Position numbers and translations under genes: made by a program
Shown here: positions 7,590-16,199 of the stretch, one piece after another
Numbering within the stretch: position 1 is the first letter of the stretch
Layout: each line of letters opens with the position of its first letter
Assembly: GCA_963740555.1 (NCBI GenBank)
Contig: CAVUES010000007.1
Coordinates: 62,001 to 126,000 of the forward strand
DNA: 64,000 nucleotides
Direction of reading: 5' to 3'
From: Mayfieldus sp963740555
GTDB taxonomy: Bacteria; Actinomycetota; Thermoleophilia; Solirubrobacterales; 70-9
The notes under the pieces: generated by a model
Database searches by the model: none
The model's input: the letters and a program-made list of their open reading frames with translations, nothing else
Told to the model about the DNA's origin: nothing

Positions 7590-8620
7590 ATCCCGAGACG
7601 GGCTACAAGGTGGGCGTCCTGGGCGCCACCGGCGCCGTCGGCTCGACGATCCTCGAGGTGCTCGCCGAGCGGCATTTCCCGGCCACCGAGGTGGTCGCCT
7701 ACACATCGGAGCGCTCGGCCGGAAAGCAGGTTCCGTTCAACGGCACCGTGCTCGAGTGTCGCCGGCTGGCCGAGGACGCGATCGACGGCCTCGACTTGGT
7801 GCTTTCCTCGGCGGGCGGGGCGGTGAGCGCCGAGTGGGCACCGCGGCTGGTCGCCGCCGGCGCGGTCGTGGTCGACAACACGAGCTACTGGCGAATGAGC
7901 GAAGACGTCCCGCTTGTCGTGGTCGAGGTGAATCCCGATGCCGCCGCCTCGCACAAGGGGATCGTCGCCAATCCGAACTGCTCGACGATGCAGATGGTCG
8001 TCGCGCTGGCGCCGATCCACAGCCATGTAGGCATCGAGCGGATCGTCGTCTCCACCTACCAGTCGGTCTCCGGCACCGGGCAGAGTGCGGTCGAGGAGCT
8101 GCGCGAGCAGGCGCAAGCGGTGCTCGAGGGAAGCGAGCCAGAGGCGACCGTCTACCCGCACCGCATCGCCTTCAACGTCCTTCCCCAGGTCGAGGTCTTC
8201 CAGGAAGGAGACGCGTACACGACCGAGGAGCGCAAGATGATGGCCGAAACGCGCAAGATCCTCGGCGCCGGCGAGGAGCTGGGAATCTCGGCGACCTGCG
8301 CCCGCGTGCCAGTCTTCACCGGCCACTCCGAGTCGGTCAACGTCCAGACCGCGGAGGACCTCTCGCCGGAGGCATGCCGCGAGCTGCTCAGCTCGGCACC
8401 GGGCGTGACCGTGGTCGACAATCCGGCCGAGAGCGTGTACCCGCTGGCTACGGCCGCCACCGGGCAGGACCAGATCCTGGTCGGGCGGATCCGCCGCGAC
8501 CCGAGCCGCGAGCGCTGCCTCAACCTCTGGATCGTCGGCGACAACCTGCGCAAGGGCGCCGCCACGAACGCGGTGCAGATCGCCGAGCTGCTCGCCGAGC
8601 GGGGCCTGATCCGCCGCTGA
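7586..8620 (+). CDS. asd: Aspartate-semialdehyde dehydrogenase
   Basis: This enzyme reduces beta-aspartyl phosphate with NADPH to aspartate semialdehyde, the step after LysC and the branch point to lysine/diaminopimelate and threonine/methionine. The 344 residues include the Rossmann NADP site GVLGATGAVGSTILEVL (residues about 8-24), the SSAGGAVS segment, and the catalytic cysteine in VANPNCSTMQMV (near residue 132). The later segment RVPVFTGHSESV carries substrate-binding residues and the active-site histidine region. It is translationally coupled to lysC through a four-base overlap. Length and motifs are complete. Confidence 0.96.
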   Translation: MNPETGYKVGVLGATGAVGSTILEVLAERHFPATEVVAYTSERSAGKQVPFNGTVLECRRLAEDAIDGLDLVLSSAGGAVSAEWAPRLVAAGAVVVDNTSYWRMSEDVPLVVVEVNPDAAASHKGIVANPNCSTMQMVVALAPIHSHVGIERIVVSTYQSVSGTGQSAVEELREQAQAVLEGSEPEATVYPHRIAFNVLPQVEVFQEGDAYTTEERKMMAETRKILGAGEELGISATCARVPVFTGHSESVNVQTAEDLSPEACRELLSSAPGVTVVDNPAESVYPLATAATGQDQILVGRIRRDPSRERCLNLWIVGDNLRKGAATNAVQIAELLAERGLIRR

Positions 8621-8683
8621 CGATCAAGCCGCGCAGCGCCGGTTGTTGACCACAGCTCGCCAAACTCCTGCTATCAAGCGGGC

Positions 8684-10081
8684 ATGGGTCGGTGGACACT
8701 GCGCGGCTCTAGGCGTGGGCTGAAGGTCGCTATCCGGCGAGCAACGGCGCTCGCCGCGCTCGCCTCTGCGCTCTGCGCCGTCGCCAGCCCGCCGGCGTCC
8801 GCTGCCCCGTCGATCCACCACGTCTTCGTGATCGTCTTGGAGAACGAGGGCTACGACGCGACCTTCGGATCGTCGCCCGGCTCGTCCTATCTGGCGAAGA
8901 CGCTCCCCGCCGAGGGTGCGCTGCTGAAGAACTACTACGGCATCGGCCACCAGAGCCTCGACAACTACATCGCGATGGTCAGCGGCCAGCCGCCGAACGT
9001 CGACACGCAGGCGGATTGCCAGTTCTACAGCAACATCTTCCCGGGCACGATCGGGTCCGACGGCATCGTGACCGGCCAGGGATGCGTCTTCCCCAGCGCC
9101 ACCCAGACAGTCGCCAACCAGCTCGACAGCGACGGGCTGAGCTGGCGCGCCTATGCCGAGGACATGGCCAACGGCCAACCTGCCAGCTGCCGCCACCCGA
9201 ACCTCAACAGCCAGGATGGCACCCAGAGCGCGAAGGCGAACGACCAGTACGCCGCCCGCCACGAGCCCTTCGTCTACTTCCATTCGATCATCGACACGTC
9301 GGCCTGCGCTGCGAACGTCGTCGACCTCAAGCAGCTGCCGGGCGACCTGCAGCAGGCGGGCACGACATCGAACTACTCGTTCATCACTCCCGACCTCTGC
9401 GCCGACGGACATGACGCGAGCTGCCCCGACGGATCGCCCGGGGGCTACGCGGGCATCGACCGCTTCTTGCGCGAGTGGGTGCCGCGGATCACGGACTCAC
9501 CCGCCTACCAGGACCGCGGTCTGCTGTTGATCACCTTCGACGAGGCCGACACGGGCGACGCGAGTGCTTGCTGCAACGAGCCCTCGGGACCCAACACCCC
9601 GAACCCGGGTGGGACGACACCGGGCCCCGGCGGCGGACGCGTCGGCGCCGTGGCGCTCTCGCCATGCATCCAGCCGGGGACGGTCTCCAACCGCGCCTAC
9701 AACCACTACAGCCAGCTGCGCTGGATCGAGGACAACTTCGGCCTCTGGCGCCTGGGCTTTGCCGCGCAGCCGGGCCTGAGCACCTTCGGCTCCGACGTCT
9801 TCACCCAGCCCGGCTGCGAGGAGCAGGCGCAGCTGAAGGTCAGGCCGCGCCATCCCCGGGCCGGCAAGCGGATCGTGTTCCGGTTCCGCGTCGTCTCGCC
9901 GCTGAACCGCTGCAAGCAGGGCGTTCGGATCGGCTTCGTCGGCAAGCACCGCCTGACCAACGCGAACGGCGTCGCGCGGATCGCGAAGCGCTTCTCCCAC
10001 AAGGGCAAGCACGTCGCCCGCGCGAAAGCGCAGGGCTGCGACCTGGCCCGCAAGCGGGTTCGCATCCGTCCCTCCAGTTAG
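8684..10081 (+). CDS. Secreted phosphoesterase (acid phosphatase/phospholipase C-like)
   Basis: A 465-residue exported protein. The first ~40 residues form a signal peptide with arginine pairs and a hydrophobic core (ALAALASALCAVASPPASAAP). The mature domain matches the alkaline-phosphatase-like phosphoesterase superfamily. It opens with the metal-ligand motif FVIVLENEGYDATFG, has GIGHQSLDNYIAMVSGQ (a Ser/Asn-containing core), and carries LITFDEADTGD near residue 290 for the second metal site. Cysteines (for example SACCNEPSG) suggest disulfides. Residues about 370-465 form a basic, beta-rich tail (VRPRHPRAGKRIVFRFRVVSP) that may bind the envelope. The natural phosphoester substrate is unknown. 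Confidence 0.82.
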   Translation: MGRWTLRGSRRGLKVAIRRATALAALASALCAVASPPASAAPSIHHVFVIVLENEGYDATFGSSPGSSYLAKTLPAEGALLKNYYGIGHQSLDNYIAMVSGQPPNVDTQADCQFYSNIFPGTIGSDGIVTGQGCVFPSATQTVANQLDSDGLSWRAYAEDMANGQPASCRHPNLNSQDGTQSAKANDQYAARHEPFVYFHSIIDTSACAANVVDLKQLPGDLQQAGTTSNYSFITPDLCADGHDASCPDGSPGGYAGIDRFLREWVPRITDSPAYQDRGLLLITFDEADTGDASACCNEPSGPNTPNPGGTTPGPGGGRVGAVALSPCIQPGTVSNRAYNHYSQLRWIEDNFGLWRLGFAAQPGLSTFGSDVFTQPGCEEQAQLKVRPRHPRAGKRIVFRFRVVSPLNRCKQGVRIGFVGKHRLTNANGVARIAKRFSHKGKHVARAKAQGCDLARKRVRIRPSS

Positions 10082-10084
10082 AGG

Positions 10085-10150
10085 CTAAGCTGCGCCCAGG
10101 TGTGCCGGGAAGTCTGGTCGGCGAACCTGTCGTCGACCCGTAAAGGAGGC
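10085..10150 (+). ncRNA. Riboswitch-like leader of the antiporter gene (resembles the Li+/nhaA-I class)
   Basis: Directly upstream of the antiporter start lies a compact nested structure. CAGGT (10097-10101) pairs with ACCTG (10125-10129). Inside it GCCG (10104-10107) pairs with CGGC (10119-10122), separated by a small GT/GA internal loop. The apical core reads GCCGGGAAGTCTGGTCGGC. The ribosome site AAAGGAGG (10142-10149) follows. From memory, this core and context resemble the nhaA-I lithium-riboswitch class found before cation antiporter genes. The structure is seen in the sequence; the family name and regulation are inference. Confidence 0.5.
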
Positions 10151-10155
10151 TTCCC

Positions 10156-11337
10156 GTGGACATCGGCTTCGGCGACGCGATTCTCCTCTTTGGCGGGCTA
10201 CTCGCCGTAGCCGCGGCGCTGTCGGGGGTGATGCGCGGGACGGTGCTCTCGATCTCGGTGCTCTCGGTGGCGCTGGGCATCGGGCTCGCCGAGGCCGACG
10301 TGGTCAGCGTCGACGCCGGCGACTCGGCGATCGTGCACCTGGTCCAGCTGGCGCTGATCCTGACCCTGTTCTCCGACGGCATGTTCGTCGAGCGCGAGCT
10401 GCTGCGCGCTCACTGGGAGCCCGTGGCGCGGGCGATCGTGATCGCGATGCCGATCACCCTCGGTCTGCTCGCGCTTGCGGCGAAAGGCCTGTTCCACTTC
10501 ACCTGGGCCGAGGCATTTCTGCTCGCCGCGGTGCTGACCCCCACGGACCCGGTGGTGACTTCGAGCGTCGTCACCTCGCGGCGGGTTCCGTCCCGCATTC
10601 GCCACGTGCTCAACCTCGAATCCGGGTTGAACGACGGTCTGGCGCTTCCTTTCGTGCTCTTCTTCCTCGTACTTGCTGTCCCGGGGGGCCACGCGGGGCA
10701 CGAGGCGGCCAAGGTCCTCGGCGAGGCGGTATTTGGCGCCCTTGTAGGCGTGGCCATGGGTCTGCTCGGGGGACGGCTGCACCATCATCTTCCGGGCGGC
10801 GGCCTCACCGCTCGCTACGAGGGGATCTATGCGATCGGCTTCGGCCTCGCGGCCTACGGTCTCGCCGATGTGACGATCGGCAACGGATTCATCGCCGCAT
10901 TCGTGGCGGGAATCGCGATGGGCGCCGCCGAACGCGAGGTCCCCGACGCGTTCCTTGACTTCGCCGAGAACGTGAGCGCGATCTTGCAGCTGCTCACCTT
11001 CTTCGTCTTCGGCGCCCTGATCGTCGCGATCGGCTACCAGGGTGAGGTCTGGCGGCTCTTCCTGTTCATTCCGTTCGCGCTGCTCGTCGCCCGGCCGGCC
11101 GCGATCTGGTTGTCGTTCCTGCGTGAGCGAATCCCTGGGCCTCAGAAGGTGTTCGTCGCCTGGTTCGGCCCCAAGGGAGTGGCCTCGATGCTGTTCGCCC
11201 TCTACGTCCTCGATTCGGGCGTCGGGCGCAGGTCGCTGATCTTCAACATCGCGGCGTTCACGATCGTCGCCTCGATAGCCGCCCACGGGCTCACCGACAC
11301 GGTCGGTGCGCGCTGGGTCGAGAAGCGGATGCGCTGA
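10156..11337 (+). CDS. CPA1-type cation/proton antiporter
   Basis: A 393-residue membrane protein of the monovalent cation:proton antiporter-1 family, with about 11-12 hydrophobic segments. Family motifs include FSDGMFVERELLR, AVLTPTDPVVTSSVV, NLESGLNDGLALPFVLFFL (the acidic ESGLNDG ion-binding helix) and the late GPKGVASMLFALYVL. It should exchange Na+, Li+ or K+ for protons across the cytoplasmic membrane. The GTG start at 10156 is supported by a strong AAAGGAGG site six bases upstream. The leader looks like a cation-sensing riboswitch, which suggests control by ion load. It ends 14 bases before the KdpD-type kinase gene, so ion-homeostasis genes cluster here. Confidence 0.9.
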   Translation: MDIGFGDAILLFGGLLAVAAALSGVMRGTVLSISVLSVALGIGLAEADVVSVDAGDSAIVHLVQLALILTLFSDGMFVERELLRAHWEPVARAIVIAMPITLGLLALAAKGLFHFTWAEAFLLAAVLTPTDPVVTSSVVTSRRVPSRIRHVLNLESGLNDGLALPFVLFFLVLAVPGGHAGHEAAKVLGEAVFGALVGVAMGLLGGRLHHHLPGGGLTARYEGIYAIGFGLAAYGLADVTIGNGFIAAFVAGIAMGAAEREVPDAFLDFAENVSAILQLLTFFVFGALIVAIGYQGEVWRLFLFIPFALLVARPAAIWLSFLRERIPGPQKVFVAWFGPKGVASMLFALYVLDSGVGRRSLIFNIAAFTIVASIAAHGLTDTVGARWVEKRMR

Positions 11338-11351
11338 GCTACGGTCCGCAC

Positions 11352-12809
11352 ATGCCAGCCCTGAGCAACACCGAGCCCGCCTCCGGTCTGCCTCTGTCGG
11401 GACGCTTCCGCGAGCCTCCGCGGTCGCGCTGGGTCGGTCTTGCCGCGGTCGCGCTCGCGGTCGCCTCGGAAACGGCGCTGATCTACCCGTTGCGGCAGAT
11501 CACTCCAGCGGTCTCCAACGGCGTCGTCTACCTGCTCGGAGTCCTGGTGATCTCGATCTACTGGGGCCTGTCGCTGGGGCTGCTCACCTCTGTCGCGAGC
11601 GCCGTTGCGTTCAACTTCTTCCATATCCCCCCGACCGGGCACTTCACGATCGCCAACGCGCAGAACTGGGTGGCGCTCGGCGTTTTCCTGGTCGCGGCGG
11701 CGATTGCGTCGACGCTCGCGGAGTTCGCCAGGGCGCGCGCCGCGGACGCGGAGCGCCGCCGCGAGGAGGCCGACCTTGCCGCGGAGATGGCACGCCTGCT
11801 GCTCGGGGGCGCCGACCTCACGGACTCGCTCGCTGAAGCCGCCCGCTGCCTTGCGGACTCTCTCGGTCTCGGCTGGGCGGAGGTCGAGCTCGAGCAGGTC
11901 GACCCGGGGCGCAATTTGGCTCTGCCCCTGAACGTCGGAGCCGACCGCGGGGCGACCCTCGTGGTTCCGGGGGCGATCGATCCGGAGACACTCGAGCGCT
12001 TGCGCGAAAGGATCTTGCCCTCGCTCGAAGCCCTTGTGCGCGCGGCGCTGGACCGCGAGACGTTGCAAAACGAAGTGGTCGAGACCGAGGCGCTTCGACG
12101 CTCCGACAGCGTCAAGACCGCCCTTCTGCGCACCGTCTCCCACGACCTTCGCACGCCGCTGACCACGATCGTCGCCGCAGGCGAGGCGGTGCGCTCCCCG
12201 AGCGTCAGCGCTGCCGAGCGTGAGGAGCTGGGCGAAAGCATCGCCGAGCAGGCCGACCGTCTCTCCCGCCTAGTCGAGAAGCTCCTCGACCTGTCGCGGA
12301 TCGAGGCCGGCACCGAACCCCCGCGACGCGATTGGTGCTCGATCGATGAGGTGGTGCGCGAGGCGGCTGAGCAACTCCACGATCACGGATCCGCTCAGGT
12401 CCGATTGTCGATCGAGGACGACCTGCCCTTGATCAGCGCCGACGCCGCTCAGCTCGAGCGGGCATTCGCGAACCTGCTCGAGAACGCGGTCCGCCACAGC
12501 TCCGGCGGGCCCGTCCAGGTCCGCGGTCGGGTCACCGGGGGGCGGATGATGATCCGCGTCGTCGATCAGGGCCCGGGCATCCCCGCCTCGGAGCTCCCGA
12601 GGATCTTCGAGCCCTTCTATCGCGTGGCCGATAGTGGCGAGAACGTCGGCGCGGGACTGGGGTTGGCAATCGTCAAGGGTTTGATCGAGGCCAACGCGGG
12701 ACAGGTTTGGGCGGAGTCCCTTCCCGGACAGGGGACCACCTTCGTGGTCGAGCTTCCCCTCACCGCGGCCGCGGGCTCGGAGCCCAATCTGGCGGGGCGG
12801 TCGAATTAA
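11352..12809 (+). CDS. KdpD-like sensor histidine kinase, membrane and kinase half
   Basis: This 485-residue protein corresponds to the C-terminal half of KdpD. Residues about 25-125 form the four-helix DUF4118 membrane domain (GVVYLLGVLVISIYWGLSLGL...FNFFHIPP). A helical/GAF-like region follows. HisKA is near 250-315 with His264 in TVSHDLRTPLTT. The HATPase domain has the N box (NLLENAVRHSS), VVDQGPGIP and GAGLGLAIV. It lacks the N-terminal KdpD sensor and USP domains, which are encoded separately at 18762-19958. It is followed immediately by kdpE (one base between stop and start). It probably autophosphorylates and signals to KdpE under low potassium or turgor. Confidence 0.88.
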   Translation: MPALSNTEPASGLPLSGRFREPPRSRWVGLAAVALAVASETALIYPLRQITPAVSNGVVYLLGVLVISIYWGLSLGLLTSVASAVAFNFFHIPPTGHFTIANAQNWVALGVFLVAAAIASTLAEFARARAADAERRREEADLAAEMARLLLGGADLTDSLAEAARCLADSLGLGWAEVELEQVDPGRNLALPLNVGADRGATLVVPGAIDPETLERLRERILPSLEALVRAALDRETLQNEVVETEALRRSDSVKTALLRTVSHDLRTPLTTIVAAGEAVRSPSVSAAEREELGESIAEQADRLSRLVEKLLDLSRIEAGTEPPRRDWCSIDEVVREAAEQLHDHGSAQVRLSIEDDLPLISADAAQLERAFANLLENAVRHSSGGPVQVRGRVTGGRMMIRVVDQGPGIPASELPRIFEPFYRVADSGENVGAGLGLAIVKGLIEANAGQVWAESLPGQGTTFVVELPLTAAAGSEPNLAGRSN

Positions 12810-12810
12810 C

Positions 12811-13491
12811 GTGGGCAGTGGCGAGCGCGTTCTTGTCTGCGATGACGAGCTGCAGATCGTGAGGGCGCTGAAAGTGATCCTGCGCGACGCTGGCTATGAG
12901 GTCATCGCCACAGCGACTGCGAAGGAAGCCCTCGACGCCGCCGCCGTTCAGAATCCCCAGGCGGCGATCATCGACCTCGTGCTGCCCGATGGCGACGGGG
13001 TCGAGGTCTGCGCTCAGCTGCGCTCCTGGAGCGAGATGCCGATCCTGGTCCTCTCCGCCGTTGGCGAGGAGGACCAGAAAGTGCGGGCGCTGGAGGCGGG
13101 CGCCGACGACTACGTGACCAAGCCCTTCGGCCCTCGAGAGCTAGTGGCGCGCCTGGGCGCAGCGCTGCGGCGCGCCGGCGGCGACGGCGAGGAGCCGACG
13201 ATCGAGGTCGACGGGCTGACGATCGACTTCGCCTCGCGGTCGTTGCGACGCGATGGAGTGGAGGTGCACCTGACGCCCAAGGAATACGACCTCCTGAGGG
13301 CCCTGGCCCGCAATCGCGGCCGGCTGCTGACCCATCGAGCCCTGCTGCAGGAGGTCTGGGGGCCCGGCTACGCGGAGGACACCCAGGTCCTACGCGCCCA
13401 CATCGCCAACCTGCGCGGCAAGATCGAGCCAGAGGGAAGCCCACGCTATATCCGCACCGATCCCGGAGTGGGTTACCGCTTCAGCGCATGA
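12811..13491 (+). CDS. kdpE: KdpE response regulator
   Basis: A 226-residue OmpR/PhoB-class response regulator. The receiver domain (residues 1-120) has the acidic pair in LVCDDE, the phosphoacceptor Asp55 in AAIIDLVLPDGDG, and the conserved Lys in DDYVTKPFGPREL. A winged helix at the C-terminus (about 130-226) shows the family pattern HLTPKEYDLLRALARNRGRLLTHRALLQEVWG. The GTG at 12811 follows the kinase gene by one base. The likely target is the kdp promoter, where four phased CTTGAT-like repeats lie at 13502-13550, only 11 bp past this gene. Confidence 0.93.
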   Translation: MGSGERVLVCDDELQIVRALKVILRDAGYEVIATATAKEALDAAAVQNPQAAIIDLVLPDGDGVEVCAQLRSWSEMPILVLSAVGEEDQKVRALEAGADDYVTKPFGPRELVARLGAALRRAGGDGEEPTIEVDGLTIDFASRSLRRDGVEVHLTPKEYDLLRALARNRGRLLTHRALLQEVWGPGYAEDTQVLRAHIANLRGKIEPEGSPRYIRTDPGVGYRFSA

Positions 13492-13501
13492 CTGCGCCGG
13501 T

Positions 13502-13550
13502 CTTCACAGGATCTTGATGCCGGGGCACCGATTCTTGATCCCAGCTTGAC
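13502..13550. promoter_or_regulatory. Probable KdpE operator: four phased CTTGAT-like repeats
   Basis: Direct repeats CTTCAC (13502), CTTGAT (13513), CTTGAT (13534) and CTTGAC (13545) have start-to-start spacings of 11, 21 and 11 bp. This is the helically phased tandem pattern bound by OmpR/PhoB-type dimers. It lies between kdpE and the first kdp structural gene, 25 bp before that start, where an activator would contact RNA polymerase. Repeats and spacing are seen; binding by KdpE is inferred. Confidence 0.6.
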
Positions 13551-13574
13551 GCAGCGCGGCGGATCATCGCCGCA

Positions 13575-13700
13575 GTGATCTTGTTGGCCGACATCTTCCC
13601 CGGCGGTGGCAGCCCGGTCGCTAGCCTCTTCGCGATCGCCATCGGTGTCATCGTCTTCGCCCTGCTCTACTGGGCGGTTGACCTGATCGACCGCATATGA
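13575..13700 (+). CDS. Small single-span membrane protein ahead of KdpF
   Basis: A 41-codon frame beginning GTG at 13575. It has an N-terminal LLADIFPGGGSP, one hydrophobic helix (about residues 16-36, LFAIAIGVIVFALLYWAV) and a short acidic/basic end (DLIDRI). It overlaps kdpF by four bases (ATGA) and is the first frame after the KdpE operator. It differs from KdpF, which follows intact. Tight coupling and clear membrane character suggest a real accessory subunit or regulator of the transporter. No ribosome site is obvious, so the exact start is uncertain. Confidence 0.6.
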   Translation: MILLADIFPGGGSPVASLFAIAIGVIVFALLYWAVDLIDRI

Positions 13701-13786
13701 GCGGCGCCGACGTCTTCGGGCTCGTGATCTCGGTCCTGGTCTGCGCCTACCTCGTGTACGCGCTTCTGCGCGGGGAGAAGCTCTAG
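13697..13786 (+). CDS. kdpF: KdpF, small subunit of the K+-transporting ATPase
   Basis: A 29-residue single-span peptide, MSGADVFGLVISVLVCAYL followed by VYALLRGEKL. The short hydrophobic helix and the YxxYALLRxEKL ending are the hallmarks of KdpF. It stabilises the KdpABC complex in the membrane. It overlaps the upstream small ORF by four bases, and its TAG is followed at once by the GTG of kdpA. Confidence 0.9.
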   Translation: MSGADVFGLVISVLVCAYLVYALLRGEKL

Positions 13787-15544
13787 GTGGCCCAGGGCTG
13801 GCTTCAGATCGCGATCTTCGTCGCGATCGTCCTCGCGCTGGTGCGCCCGCTCGGCGCCTACATGGCCCGGGTCTACCAGGGCCAACGCGTATTTCTCTCC
13901 CCGGTGCTCGAGCCCGTGGAACGCCTCACCTACCGCATCCTGCGGGTTGACGAGACGGTGGACCAGGACTGGAAGGCCTACGCCCGCACCCTGATCGTCT
14001 TCTCGCTGCTGTTCTGGGTCGCCCTCTACCTGATCCTCCGCACCCAGGGCATCCAGCCCTTCAACCCGCAGGGCTTCCACTCGGGGTCATGGGACGTCAG
14101 CTTCAACACCGCGTCCTCGTTCGTCACCAACACCAACTGGCAGTACTACGGCGGCGAGACGACGCTCACCTTCTTCGCGCAGATGGCGGGGTTGACCGTG
14201 CAGAACTTCGTCTCCGCCGCGGTGGGCATGGCGGTGCTGGTGGCGATGGTCCGCGGCATTGCCGCTCAAAGCGCCCGCGGCCTCGGCAACTTCTGGCAGG
14301 ACCTGATCCGCGGCTGCTACTACATCCTGCTGCCGCTCTCGATCATCGTCGCCCTGATCCTCGTCTCGCAGGGCGTGCTGCAGACGCTGAGCGGCACCGC
14401 GGTCGCGAAGACCCTCGAGGGCGCCAACCAGACGCTGGCGCTGGGCCCGGTCGCCTCACAGATCGCGATCAAGCAGCTGGGCACCAACGGCGGCGGCTTC
14501 TTCAACGTCAACTCGACGATGCCGTTCGAGAACGCGAACCAGCTCACGAACTTCGTAGAGATGCTCTCGATCATCCTGATCCCGGCGGCGCTCACCTACA
14601 CCTACGGCCGCATGATCGGCAGGCCGCGGCAGGGCTGGGCGATCCTCGCCGCGATGGCGATCATGTGGGTGGCCTTCATCGCGGTGATCGTGCCCGCCGA
14701 GCAGCACGGCACTCCGGCCGAGCACGCCGCCGGATCGCCGACCAAGGCGATCGACGGCTCGACCGGCGGCAACATGGAGGGCAAGGAGCAGCGCAACGGG
14801 ATCGCCGACTCGGCCCTCTGGGCGACGACAACGACCGTGACGTCGAACGGCTCGGTCGACTCCGCGCACGAGTCCTACACCGGGCTCGGTAGCGCCGTGC
14901 CGATGTCGGGCATGGCGGCCAGCGAGGTGATCTTCGGCGGGGTCGGGACGGGGCTTTACTCGATGCTCCTGTTCGTACTGCTCTCGGTCTTCATCGGCGG
15001 CCTGATGGTCGGGCGGACGCCCGAGTACCTGGGCAAGAAGATCCAGGCGCGCGAGATCAAGCTGGTCTCGCTGGGTGTCCTCTACACGCCGCTCGCCATC
15101 CTCGTCACGGCCGGCCTTGCCTCGGCAACCAGGCTCGGCACCCGGTCGATCTTCGCTGGAATCAACCCCCAGGGCTTCTCGCAGACTCTCTACGCATACC
15201 TCTCGCAGGCCAACAACAACGGCTCCGCCTTCGCCGGCTACACAGGCTTCGTGCAGCCCAACCCGCCGGGCAACCACGGGGCCTACGGGATCACCTTCGC
15301 CGACCTGGTGGGAGGGGTGACGATGGTCACCGCGCGTTTCATCCCGATCCTCTTCGTGCTCGCCGTCGCCGGCTCGCTGGCGAAGAAGAAGGTCACGCCG
15401 GAGGGCCTGGGCACGATGCGCACCGACAACCCGACCTTCGTCGTGCTGCTGATCGGGGTGATAGTGCTGGTCGGTGCGCTGACCTTCTTCCCCGCTCTGC
15501 TGCTCGGACCGATCGTCCAGAGCCTGACCACGAGGCTGTTCTGA
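13787..15544 (+). CDS. kdpA: K+-transporting ATPase subunit A (ion channel subunit)
   Basis: KdpA is the channel-like, SKT-superfamily subunit that selects and carries K+ in the KdpFABC uptake pump. The 585-residue protein has about ten membrane helices and four pore-loop segments with filter-like sequences: NTASSFVTNTNWQYYGGE, QLGTNGGGFFNVNS, and later AFAGYTGF and YGITFADLVGGVTM. The length matches the family (about 560-600). The GTG start directly abuts the kdpF stop. Its partner genes kdpC and kdpB follow with one base or an overlap between them. Confidence 0.97.
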   Translation: MAQGWLQIAIFVAIVLALVRPLGAYMARVYQGQRVFLSPVLEPVERLTYRILRVDETVDQDWKAYARTLIVFSLLFWVALYLILRTQGIQPFNPQGFHSGSWDVSFNTASSFVTNTNWQYYGGETTLTFFAQMAGLTVQNFVSAAVGMAVLVAMVRGIAAQSARGLGNFWQDLIRGCYYILLPLSIIVALILVSQGVLQTLSGTAVAKTLEGANQTLALGPVASQIAIKQLGTNGGGFFNVNSTMPFENANQLTNFVEMLSIILIPAALTYTYGRMIGRPRQGWAILAAMAIMWVAFIAVIVPAEQHGTPAEHAAGSPTKAIDGSTGGNMEGKEQRNGIADSALWATTTTVTSNGSVDSAHESYTGLGSAVPMSGMAASEVIFGGVGTGLYSMLLFVLLSVFIGGLMVGRTPEYLGKKIQAREIKLVSLGVLYTPLAILVTAGLASATRLGTRSIFAGINPQGFSQTLYAYLSQANNNGSAFAGYTGFVQPNPPGNHGAYGITFADLVGGVTMVTARFIPILFVLAVAGSLAKKKVTPEGLGTMRTDNPTFVVLLIGVIVLVGALTFFPALLLGPIVQSLTTRLF

Positions 15545-15545
15545 G

Positions 15546-16199
15546 ATGCGACGCGACCTCGGAAACTCGCTGATCGCCGTGGTCCTTCTGACCCTGGTCT
15601 TCGGGCTCGCCTATCCGCTCGCCTTCACCGGCGTGGCCCAGGTGCTCTTCCCCGGCCACGCCAACGGCTCCAAGCTCAGCGTAAACGGACAGGTCGTCGG
15701 CTCGAAGCTGATCGGGCAGTCCTTCCAGAAGCCCGTGATCGGCCGCAATGGCAAGCCGAAGGTCGATTCGGACGGCAACCCGGTCACCACGCCCGACCCG
15801 CTCTATTTCCAGCCGCGCCCTTCTGCGACCGGCTACGACCCCTCGGTGACCTTCTTCAGCAACTTGGGGCCGAACAGCACCGACGAGCGCGACCTGGTCA
15901 GGACGAACCTTGCCGCCTATCTAAAGCTGGAGCGGCCATATGACCACAGCCTCGATCGGGCCGCCGTGCCCGTCGACGCGATCACGGAGTCGGCCTCCGG
16001 CGTCGATCCCCACATCTCGCAGGCCAACGCGCGGATCCAAGCCCACCGGATTGCCGCCGTTCGCCACCTCCCGCTCTCGCGGGTCATGGACCTGATCTCC
16101 AGCCACACCGACGGCCGCTTCGTCGGCCTGTTCGGCGAACCGGGCGTCAACGTCTTGGAGCTCAACATCGCACTGAATCAGGAGGCACCGACCAAGTGA
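15546..16199 (+). CDS. kdpC: K+-transporting ATPase subunit C
   Basis: KdpC is a single-span subunit that raises the ATP affinity of the pump. The 217-residue protein has an N-terminal membrane helix (SLIAVVLLTLVFGLAYPLAF) and a periplasm-facing domain with family motifs VGSKLIGQSF, YFQPRPSATGYDP and SNLGPNS, ending DPHISQANARIQAHRIA. It stands before kdpB here, whereas the textbook order is kdpA-kdpB-kdpC. Its stop overlaps the kdpB GTG (GTGA). Sequence and length are otherwise normal. Confidence 0.96.
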   Translation: MRRDLGNSLIAVVLLTLVFGLAYPLAFTGVAQVLFPGHANGSKLSVNGQVVGSKLIGQSFQKPVIGRNGKPKVDSDGNPVTTPDPLYFQPRPSATGYDPSVTFFSNLGPNSTDERDLVRTNLAAYLKLERPYDHSLDRAAVPVDAITESASGVDPHISQANARIQAHRIAAVRHLPLSRVMDLISSHTDGRFVGLFGEPGVNVLELNIALNQEAPTK

